In this document: piece after piece, positions 7,001 through 13,476 of the stretch
Layout: the number at the start of each line of letters is the position of its first letter
Position numbering within the stretch: position 1 is the stretch's first letter
Assembly: GCA_943359415.1 (NCBI GenBank)
Contig: CALRHQ010000015.1
Span: forward strand, 1-16,133
DNA: 16,133 nucleotides
Direction of reading: 5' to 3'
DNA from: Candidatus Peribacteria bacterium
Lineage (GTDB): Bacteria; Patescibacteriota; Gracilibacteria; UBA1369; LOWO2-01-FULL-3
Notes under the pieces: model-generated
Databases searched by the model: none
The model's input: the letters and a program-made list of their open reading frames with translations, nothing else
What the model was told of the DNA's origin: nothing
Made by a program: the position numbers and the translations under genes

Positions 7001-7317
7001 AATGCAATTTTACTTAACAAAAATATAACAATCTGTGTGATTAAATCAATCCCTACAAGTGCAATCATAGGAGAGAGATCAAGCATTCCAATAGTATGTG
7101 GGATTTTTTTTGCAAGATTCATTACAGGGTCAGTGATATCGTTCAAAATCATTGCGAACCTATTCGCAGGTCTTCCGCCATTTCCCATCGAAAACCATGA
7201 AAAAAGAATTCTGCCGATAATCGCATACGTCAGCAAATTTCCAAAAATAATAACAACTTGTGAGAGATAATATATAATCACGAAGACAATATTAGCAGAG
7301 AACGAAGGGGCTAACAA
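6997..7317 (-). CDS. YggT family membrane protein
   Basis: The 106-residue protein has two hydrophobic segments (about 10-45 and 82-105) flanking a loop with RILFSWF, LNDITDPVMNLAKKIPHTIG and LDLSPMIAL. The ITDP-x-(M/L) and DLSP signatures are typical of the YggT/YlmG family, whose members sit in the inner membrane and in several bacteria lie beside division or envelope genes; the molecular role is not settled. The start is a TTG at 7317: the frame closes at 7339-7341 and has no ATG upstream of the first membrane segment. It overlaps cysS by 4 bases. Confidence 0.88.
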   Translation of the reverse strand: MLAPSFSANIVFVIIYYLSQVVIIFGNLLTYAIIGRILFSWFSMGNGGRPANRFAMILNDITDPVMNLAKKIPHTIGMLDLSPMIALVGIDLITQIVIFLLSKIAL

Positions 7318-7365
7318 TCTTAAAGAAAACGAAGTTATTTAAGTAGGATCGCTGCGGAGGAAAGA

Positions 7366-7437
7366 GTGAAATATACTATGTTTGGCGATTCTGTTCTATT
7401 AAATTTTAAGTTTGAAGGAAAGGCAATGTCTCTATGA
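7366..7437 (+). other. Possible 23-codon small ORF with the only clear Shine-Dalgarno in the window
   Basis: GGAGG (7356-7360) lies 5 bases before a GTG at 7366, and the frame runs to a TGA at 7435-7437; an in-frame ATG at 7378 would give 19 residues. The stop lies inside the left arm of the 24-bp inverted repeat. There is no homology evidence and the ORF is short enough to be chance. No recognisable promoter precedes it. Confidence 0.15.
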
Positions 7438-7511
7438 GCGCATCTGTTAAATTAGAAAAAAGATCGATAACGAATAAAGAAAGCTAAGCTCATAGAGACA
7501 TTGCCTTTCCT
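7416..7511. repeat. 96-bp element with 24-bp perfect inverted ends (MITE-like or long hairpin)
   Basis: Bases 7416-7439 and 7488-7511 are exact reverse complements, enclosing 48 A-rich bases. A GA dinucleotide flanks each end (7414-7415 and 7512-7513), which could be a short target duplication but could equally be chance. The right end lies 5 bases from the stop of the Ig/FN3 gene, and on the minus strand the element would fold as a large stem-loop between that gene and yggT. The 48-base loop and lack of a T-run make an ordinary intrinsic terminator unlikely. No transposase is seen in the window. Confidence 0.7.
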
Positions 7512-7515
7512 GACG

Positions 7516-9345
7516 TTATTTAAACAACTTCGAAGATTTGACATAAAACGCCCCTCCGATAGAAGACATCACGACCATCCAAAGAACTTCTGGACCGGCC
7601 TCTGAAGGGTCTTTTTTCATCTCACCGACGGCTTCACTACCGGCAAGACCAAGCTGAACTTCAGGAGAAGGTACGCTTGAAACGGAAGGATTTGGAGTCG
7701 CCTGCACTATATTACTGAAATGTGCGCTGGTATTACCTTTAGCGTCAACACCAATAACAGCAAAATAGTATAAAGTATCATTTTTTAAATTTGAAATGTA
7801 CCAAGTTGTTGAATTTGTATAAGTATCAACAGCTTCAGTCAATTGATTAGGAGAAATACCATAATAAACACGATAATTTTCAATCAAGTCTCCGCCAGTC
7901 GCAGGTTTTGCCCAATTCAATGTAACTTTGCGATCATAAGCAGTAGCGGTAACATTCAAAACATCACCAAGACTAGTCGCCGAAGCAGGTAATGCTTCAA
8001 AATCTCCACTGCCAGTTGCAGAAACTTTTACACTCGTTTTTTGATCAATCATAGATTCATTTCCAAGTTGATCCAAAACAATAAATAATAGGGGATAGTC
8101 GCCATTGTCAGCAGGGGCATTCAAAGAAACCTCATAATAACCTTTTCCACTATCAGCCATCTCGTATAGATTTCCGTTGAATGAAAGTGTGGCTTTTGAA
8201 AGCGTTTCCTTCGAAGTAAGTTTTACATTTATTTTTGTATTTGGAAGAACTGAGGCAGAAGGAGTAACAGTAACTCCAGAAATCTCAGGCGCAGCAGTAT
8301 CTACTTTAAAAGTAACAGTAGCACTTTTATCCAAAACAGTACCGGCATCATCAACAGATGCTACATAAATCTGATGTTCACCATCCGCAAGTTTATTTGA
8401 AGTATAAGTAAATGCCCCGAAAGTATCTGCATTCGCAGAACCAATTTCAAGACTATTATCAAAAATTTTTAATTTTGCTCCGGCCTTTGCATTTCCACTA
8501 ACGACCTGCAAAGGATTGCTATATGTTCCGGCAACCGGATTCGAAAGCGTTATAGAAGAAGTAGAACCGATTACTTGAGTTGTTCCACTGGAAGTTCCGC
8601 TCTTTGGCAAAACGATAAATGTATATTCACCATAAACCGAAGGAGTATTTACGTCTCTTGCCTCAACATTGTAAGTTCCTGCTTGTTTAAATGCAGATGC
8701 AAGCGAGAAAGCATGCGCACCAACATCATTCATCGTGAAAGTATAATCATTCGGAAGCGCTGCATAAAAAGCATTTGTTCCGTTTATTGAAAATTTTACA
8801 GTTCCTTTGTAATCTGTGACAGTTTGATTTTGAGAATCAAGCGCGGTCAAATTAAATGTCGTGCTGTCTCCTGCATAAACAGTTGCAGCAACATTATCAA
8901 ATTTTAGCTTTGAAGCAGGCCCGGAAGAATTTCCAACATCACCACTTCCGAAAAGATAATTTCCGTTATCGAAATATACAACCTTTGATTTTGCATCGAT
9001 CGCAGTGTTCGATGTCAAATCATAAGCAATATAAGTCACAAGTCCGTTCGCAGTAGAAGTAGCTTCAAAAACAACTTCACCATTTTTGCCAGAAATACTT
9101 GTTCCGAAGAAAGGTACAACAAGATCATCGCTTGAACTAGAGATCAATCTAACGTCGTGATCGCTCACAGGATTTCCATTTCCATCAGCAAGAAAAACAG
9201 TGATTTTAGCAGTTTCTTTGTTTATTTTTACAGTTTGCGATTCCGGAATCATCATTGATTTCGTAGCTGAACTTGCGAACGCAACGAACGAACCGAACAT
9301 CACGATTCCTACAAATCCTGCCAATATTTTTACAAAACGATTCAT
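7516..9345 (-). CDS. Secreted, membrane-anchored surface protein with Ig-like and fibronectin type III domains
   Basis: The 609-residue protein starts with a signal peptide (MNRF-K, then a hydrophobic core to about residue 25, AFA-SSA cleavage region). Residues about 35-125 resemble an invasin/Big_1-type Ig domain (TVFLADGNGNPVSDHDVRL, then GKNGEVVFEATST). A second Ig-like unit follows (about 145-245, with TVYAGDSTTFNLTALDSQN). Bacterial Ig-like modules cover about 260-350 (NPLQVVSGNAKAGAKLKIFDN) and 350-440 (APEISGVTVTPS). A fibronectin type III domain spans about 462-552 (VTLNWAKP, YRVYYG, LKNDTLYYFAVIGVDAKGN). After a Pro/Ser linker, a hydrophobic helix (GPEVLWMVVMSSIGGAFYV) ends in a Lys-rich tail, the usual plan of a C-terminal membrane anchor with the body outside. 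It likely mediates adhesion or envelope structure; no enzyme motif is seen. It has its own promoter. Confidence 0.85.
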   Translation of the reverse strand: MNRFVKILAGFVGIVMFGSFVAFASSATKSMMIPESQTVKINKETAKITVFLADGNGNPVSDHDVRLISSSSDDLVVPFFGTSISGKNGEVVFEATSTANGLVTYIAYDLTSNTAIDAKSKVVYFDNGNYLFGSGDVGNSSGPASKLKFDNVAATVYAGDSTTFNLTALDSQNQTVTDYKGTVKFSINGTNAFYAALPNDYTFTMNDVGAHAFSLASAFKQAGTYNVEARDVNTPSVYGEYTFIVLPKSGTSSGTTQVIGSTSSITLSNPVAGTYSNPLQVVSGNAKAGAKLKIFDNSLEIGSANADTFGAFTYTSNKLADGEHQIYVASVDDAGTVLDKSATVTFKVDTAAPEISGVTVTPSASVLPNTKINVKLTSKETLSKATLSFNGNLYEMADSGKGYYEVSLNAPADNGDYPLLFIVLDQLGNESMIDQKTSVKVSATGSGDFEALPASATSLGDVLNVTATAYDRKVTLNWAKPATGGDLIENYRVYYGISPNQLTEAVDTYTNSTTWYISNLKNDTLYYFAVIGVDAKGNTSAHFSNIVQATPNPSVSSVPSPEVQLGLAGSEAVGEMKKDPSEAGPEVLWMVVMSSIGGAFYVKSSKLFK

Positions 9346-9369
9346 TTAATCTGATTACTAAATCTATAT

Positions 9370-9398
9370 AGTATACCTCAAAACACGATTTCGTTCAA
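9370..9398 (-). promoter_or_regulatory. Promoter of the Ig/FN3 surface protein gene
   Basis: Minus strand: TTGAAC (9393-9398), 17-base spacer, TATACT (9370-9375; five of six consensus bases). The start would be near 9363, giving a leader of about 18 bases with no Shine-Dalgarno. Confidence 0.65.
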
Positions 9399-9463
9399 TG
9401 CAGCCAAGCATAACGGTAAAATACGTCAAGCGATAACAGAACAACGTTGAGCAGGAATAAATA

Positions 9464-9492
9464 TTGACTTCCAGGTCATTTTATGTGATTAT
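9464..9492 (+). promoter_or_regulatory. Promoter of the methyltransferase-like gene
   Basis: Plus strand: TTGACT (9464-9469), 17-base spacer, GATTAT (9487-9492) with a TG one base before the -10 (extended type). The start would be near 9499, about 22 bases before the ATG at 9521. The TTG at 9464 that could open the reading frame is part of this -35 box, which argues against a start there. Confidence 0.5.
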
Positions 9493-9520
9493 TTCATCTT
9501 ATTTTTTAGAGAATGTTACC

Positions 9521-10879
9521 ATGTCTAACCCAAGCCTAGATATACTGCAACAATACGACGACCAAGTTTTAAGTTCAATTGAGGACAAAAGACAGCGAAA
9601 AGATGGTCGAGAAACAGTACAACAAGCAGTTGGAACCACTATTTATGGAGGCCTGATCTCAAAATATTTAGACGCCGCACTTGCTGTAGCAAGAGACGGA
9701 AAAGTTGAGTCCGCAGTTGAGCCAGATAATGCTACGCTTGCCAGTGCCGTAGATTTTATTTCTCGTGCCGCAGTTCGTAGTGAAGACGAATATGCAAGAA
9801 GTCGCCCAACATTCTTGGAAGATCCAGGGTTTAGAAGAGAAATCGACGATTTACAGGTAAATGTTGCAAATGGAGTTATTAGGCTTGTCTCAGACCGTTT
9901 CGCGATGACACCACAGGAAGGGAGAAACCAAGTCGATTTTGCCGATACTGCCTTTTCTTCGCTTGGACAGCGCGCACAATTACTTATGGCAGGACTGAAT
10001 TACTCGACATTCACAGGAAAAACTATGCTAACAGGGAATGCTCTTCTTTCAGGCGCTGAACAGCTAGACTTGAACGGTTGGACGGAAAAACAAATGCAAC
10101 AATCTATGCCACATTTGGTTATATCAAATATGGCAATGGGCCAAATCGTAAGTGCATTACTGCAAAGAGGCAAAGCTGATGAGTTATTCTCAATCATAGA
10201 CACCGGATCAGGAACTGGATGTACATTGGCCGGTTCTGTTTTAGGAATTCAAGATTCAGCTGTGAAAGGATCTAAGAATCCAAGAATAAGTATGACAGGA
10301 ATCGAAGGTGGTCGTAAATTTTTCGACGACGAATTGGTTCCATTTGCAGATACAGCAATGGGGCGAATGCCAGATGCTTCCTTAGACAAAACAGTTTTAA
10401 CAAAACCAAGCCAGCACACAGTCGAAGGAGGCCAATTCAATTTGATTTATGGAGATATTTTGGACAGTTTAAAACAATTAGAATTCGGAAAAGAAGTGAA
10501 AAATGGCGTCACAGTCATCACAGCAAATTATGTATGGCACAGATTGCCAAGAGTCGTTAAAGACGCAATGATAAAAGAAATCACAAGGAAAGCCCCAAAC
10601 GCAATTTTTCTAGTAGCAGATCTAGTGCAAAATGCCTCAGAAGTTAATAGAAGATATTTCGATTTTAGGGACAATGGTTTATTGAATTGTGGAAACGTCG
10701 GACTCGACAATATCTTTAAGTCAAATGGCTACAGAATGTTTGAGCTAAATGGCGCAACAGCACCAAGATCTATGGATCAAAGATTGGCTCAACAAATTGG
10801 AAATGGAACAACAAGCGATTCGATTTTCTATGTAGCATATCGTGGAGAAAAAGCAGCAAATTTAGTGGAGAATTGGTAA
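9521..10879 (+). CDS. Class I SAM-dependent methyltransferase-like protein with a long helical N-terminal region
   Basis: The protein is 452 residues from the ATG at 9521; an in-frame TTG at 9464 lies in the -35 box and is rejected. Residues 1-220 look mainly helical and match no family I know. Residues about 221-385 follow class I methyltransferase order: motif I ELFSIIDTGSGTGCTLAGSV (221-240; the D-x-GSGTG loop), a second strand ending ISMTGIEGG (E262 as possible ribose-binding acid), FNLIYGDILDSL (306-317), and TVITANYVWHRLP (331-343), where methyltransferases often have N-x-x-x-H-x-(L/F). The last 70 residues contain SIFYVAYRG, like a final strand. The substrate is unknown. No signal peptide or membrane segment is visible. 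It converges on queA with a single base between the two stops. Confidence 0.7.
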   Translation: MSNPSLDILQQYDDQVLSSIEDKRQRKDGRETVQQAVGTTIYGGLISKYLDAALAVARDGKVESAVEPDNATLASAVDFISRAAVRSEDEYARSRPTFLEDPGFRREIDDLQVNVANGVIRLVSDRFAMTPQEGRNQVDFADTAFSSLGQRAQLLMAGLNYSTFTGKTMLTGNALLSGAEQLDLNGWTEKQMQQSMPHLVISNMAMGQIVSALLQRGKADELFSIIDTGSGTGCTLAGSVLGIQDSAVKGSKNPRISMTGIEGGRKFFDDELVPFADTAMGRMPDASLDKTVLTKPSQHTVEGGQFNLIYGDILDSLKQLEFGKEVKNGVTVITANYVWHRLPRVVKDAMIKEITRKAPNAIFLVADLVQNASEVNRRYFDFRDNGLLNCGNVGLDNIFKSNGYRMFELNGATAPRSMDQRLAQQIGNGTTSDSIFYVAYRGEKAANLVENW

Positions 10880-10880
10880 T

Positions 10881-11966
10881 TTAAAATATATACATAGCAT
10901 CTCCAAAGCTGAAAAACCTATAATTATTTTCCTTCGCGATTTCATACAAAGACAAAATCTTCGCAACAGGATCCTTCACACCTTTGTGCTCAAGAAAAGA
11001 TGCAACGAGCATGATCAAAGTACTTTTTGGTAAATGAAAATTTGTGACAAGAGCATCCACGACATTCCAATCATGTTTTCCTGGATAAATAAAAATATCA
11101 GTTTCACCACTCTTTGGTTCAAATCCATTGTCGTAAACCGATTCAAGAACTCTCACGGAAGTTGTTCCGACAGCGATAATCCTACATCCGGACGTTTTTG
11201 CCTCATTCAAAGCATCAGCATTTTCTTTTGAAAAAACATAAAACTCACTATGCATTTTATGATCAACCAACCTATCCGCAGACACAGGCAAGAAAGTTCC
11301 TCTGCCGACATGAAGCAAAACTTCCTGCATATCGACTCCAATTTTGCGAATTTTCGAAATCAACTCAGGAGTAAAATGAAGTCCAGCAGTCGGAGCCGCA
11401 ACACTTCCTTTCTCTTTCGCATAAACAGTTTGGTACCTCTCAAAATCCGCAGTACTTTCCTTTATGTAAGGAGGCAGTGGAGCTCGTCCATATTTCTCAA
11501 GTAGTTCATGAACCGTATTATCTGAAACCTCTGTCGAAAATCCATCAGCTGACATAGGATTCCAAAATTTCACGTTCCTCGTACCATCTTCCAGAATTTC
11601 CAAAACCTCACCATGTAAATCTTTAGCAACAATGAAAGTTTTTCCATCCAAAAATAATCTTCCAGGCTTCACCAAAACGTTAAAAATATTTTCAGATTCT
11701 TCTTTAAGTAAAAATATTTCCTTCTGAGGTTTGCCAAAATTTCCACCAAAAAGAATTCTGGCAGGAATAACCTTCGATCTATTCACAACAAGCGTATCTC
11801 CAGCATGTAAATAATCAGGAAGATTATAAAAATGTTTATGATAGATTTTATCATTTGCCGTATCATAAACGAGCATTTTACTCGTATCTCTAGGATTTAC
11901 CGGATTTTGTGCGATAAATTTTTTATCCAAAACATAATCAAAATCACTGGTCCTGTATTCTTTCAT
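10881..11966 (-). CDS. queA: S-adenosylmethionine:tRNA ribosyltransferase-isomerase (QueA)
   Basis: QueA transfers and isomerises the ribosyl part of SAM onto preQ1 at position 34 of GUN-anticodon tRNAs, giving epoxyqueuosine. The 361-residue protein shows the family signatures in order: DFDYVLDKKFIAQNPVNPRD near the N-terminus, GDTLVVNRSKVIPARI, SVAAPTAGLHFTPELI, LHVGRGTFLPVSADRL, KMHSEFYVF, AVGTTSVRVLES, ALVTNFHLPKSTLIMLVASF, and YRFFSFGDAMYI at the end. The length is normal. It starts 10 bases after the phosphatase gene and shares that strand, so it is probably the last gene of the operon from 15708. No other queuosine gene is in the window. No preQ1 riboswitch-like leader fits in the 10-base gap. 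Confidence 0.96.
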   Translation of the reverse strand: MKEYRTSDFDYVLDKKFIAQNPVNPRDTSKMLVYDTANDKIYHKHFYNLPDYLHAGDTLVVNRSKVIPARILFGGNFGKPQKEIFLLKEESENIFNVLVKPGRLFLDGKTFIVAKDLHGEVLEILEDGTRNVKFWNPMSADGFSTEVSDNTVHELLEKYGRAPLPPYIKESTADFERYQTVYAKEKGSVAAPTAGLHFTPELISKIRKIGVDMQEVLLHVGRGTFLPVSADRLVDHKMHSEFYVFSKENADALNEAKTSGCRIIAVGTTSVRVLESVYDNGFEPKSGETDIFIYPGKHDWNVVDALVTNFHLPKSTLIMLVASFLEHKGVKDPVAKILSLYEIAKENNYRFFSFGDAMYIF

Positions 11967-11976
11967 AAATAAAATT

Positions 11977-13122
11977 TTAAGCCGCCCAAGTAATACTACT
12001 ATCTTTTACAGCTTCCGTAGCCGTATTCCTTGAATCACGTTTCATTACGATCAAAGTCATATCATCTTCCTGTTTGCGAGTTCCCATAAATGTAGTCACA
12101 TCCTTAGCAATATGGTAATTCACTCCTTCAGCAGAATATTGAGGCGCATACTCTTTTACCGCCGCCTTAAGTCTCTCAAGTCCATACAATTCCTCCGTAA
12201 TGCTTCTAGCCTCAGTAATTCCATCACTATACAAGATAACAAAATCTCCATCTTCAAGAATAATTTCGCGCTCTTTGATAACTTTTGAATTATCAGGAAC
12301 CATTCCAAGAGCAATACCTCCGGACAAAATAGCTTCTACCACGCCGGTAGTATGTCTGTAAATCAAAATATGCTCATGCCCCGCACCGACAAACGTCAAT
12401 TTTTTAGTTTTATTGTCGAAGCAAAGCATAACCATAGTCATAAACATGGCCTTCTTTACATGTTTTTTTATATATTTATTTACATTAACAATGACTTCAA
12501 AAGCACTATTGAAAGTATCTGCAAAAACAGCGACAAGCGAATTTACCATTGTCATCATAAGTCCGGCAGAAACACCATGCCCTGTAACATCTCCAACATA
12601 AATATACGCTTTATCTTTTGCAATATAGATGTCAAAACTGTCTCCACCAACTTCAGTAGCCGGCTTATATTTTACAACAATTTGAAGGCCATCAACGAAA
12701 GGGCTTTCAAGAGGCAAAATATCTCTTTGTAATTGTGCCGCCACAGTAAGCTCATCAATCATTCTTGCACGATCTTGCAAATCACTACTAACTTGATTGA
12801 ATCCCTTTGTCACCTGATTAAAGAAATATGCAAGCACGCCGATTTCATCAATTCTATCTGTATAGAGTTTTTTATAAGGTTTCCCGGTAAGCAGAGCCTG
12901 AATCTGAACAAGAACAAGACTCAAAGGTTTAGCAAAATTCAAATAAACAAGAATACCTAAAAGAATCAAAATTCCGATTGCACCACCAAAAACGATTGGC
13001 ATATCTACACTTTCTTGTGCCTTAAAAATCCAAAAATAACCAATTATTGCCGCAAGAATAATTCCAATAAACAATAGGTTTAAAACAAATTTTCTAGTTA
13101 TACTTTTATCTATAAACTTCAT
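11977..13122 (-). CDS. Membrane-bound SpoIIE/RsbU-type PP2C phosphatase
   Basis: The 381-residue protein has two membrane helices (about 12-32 and 42-62), a HAMP-like or helical linker (about 63-130), and a SpoIIE-type PPM phosphatase domain (about 128-362). Metal-binding and core motifs are present: LQRDILP (131-137), VGGDSFD (158-164, D161), GDVTGHG (177-183, D178), FVGAGHE (244-250), YSDGITEA (298-305, D300) and QEDDMTLIVM (351-360). It therefore looks catalytically complete. Family members remove phosphate from a Ser in a STAS-domain protein during partner switching, and such a STAS gene lies immediately upstream, overlapping by one base (TAATG). Only about 8 residues separate the two helices, so the input is unlikely to be a large extracellular domain; it may come from the membrane or another protein. 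The last 20 residues lie outside the domain and are unexplained. Confidence 0.93.
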   Translation of the reverse strand: MKFIDKSITRKFVLNLLFIGIILAAIIGYFWIFKAQESVDMPIVFGGAIGILILLGILVYLNFAKPLSLVLVQIQALLTGKPYKKLYTDRIDEIGVLAYFFNQVTKGFNQVSSDLQDRARMIDELTVAAQLQRDILPLESPFVDGLQIVVKYKPATEVGGDSFDIYIAKDKAYIYVGDVTGHGVSAGLMMTMVNSLVAVFADTFNSAFEVIVNVNKYIKKHVKKAMFMTMVMLCFDNKTKKLTFVGAGHEHILIYRHTTGVVEAILSGGIALGMVPDNSKVIKEREIILEDGDFVILYSDGITEARSITEELYGLERLKAAVKEYAPQYSAEGVNYHIAKDVTTFMGTRKQEDDMTLIVMKRDSRNTATEAVKDSSITWAA

Positions 13123-13475
13123 TATTTCTTATTTAGAAAATCATTAACAGAATTAAAAATAGGTACGATTTCCATGATGCCAACAGCATTAAATACATCT
13201 GCAACATGAGCGTTTGGTCCTATCAATATAAGTTTTTTATTAGCTGTGACAAGATGCGTATAAACAGACATAAAATAACCGATACCTTCACTATTTATAA
13301 ATTTAAGTTCACCAAGGTCAAAAATAAGATTTGTTCCGGCAAAATCATTCACGAATTTCCCAAGTTCATCTTGAATTTCCCCATATCCAGCTTTATCAAA
13401 TTCACCATTAAATTTAACCACCATATCTCCGGCATCCCCAAGTTTTTCAAACGACAACGCTAAACGTTTTTCCAT
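13122..13475 (-). CDS. STAS domain protein, anti-sigma-factor-antagonist type (RsbV/SpoIIAA-like)
   Basis: The 117-residue protein is a single STAS domain. MVVKFNGEFDKAG (18-30) and LIFDLGELKFINSEGIGYF (50-68) match the SpoIIAA fold; S62 is at the place of the regulatory Ser (S58 in SpoIIAA). The preceding Asp of the usual DSSG motif is Asn (N61) and the following Ser is Glu (E63). The protein is cytoplasmic and would bind a partner when unphosphorylated; the phosphatase next door would restore that form. It starts one base after the stop of the HEAT-repeat gene and overlaps the phosphatase start. No kinase of the RsbW/SpoIIAB type and no sigma factor is encoded in this window. Confidence 0.93.
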   Translation of the reverse strand: MEKRLALSFEKLGDAGDMVVKFNGEFDKAGYGEIQDELGKFVNDFAGTNLIFDLGELKFINSEGIGYFMSVYTHLVTANKKLILIGPNAHVADVFNAVGIMEIVPIFNSVNDFLNKK

Positions 13476-13476
13476 A

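Noticed and set aside
6392..7270. 292-residue plus-strand ORF
   Set aside because: Lies almost wholly opposite cysS and yggT, whose motifs are complete; no recognisable domain in it.
9464..9520. TTG start for the methyltransferase-like gene
   Set aside because: This TTG is the first three bases of a TTGACT -35 box with a good -10 at 17 bases.
12352..12960. Plus-strand ORFs of 62-126 residues opposite the phosphatase gene
   Set aside because: The minus-strand gene has complete metal-binding motifs; these are shadows with no start signals.
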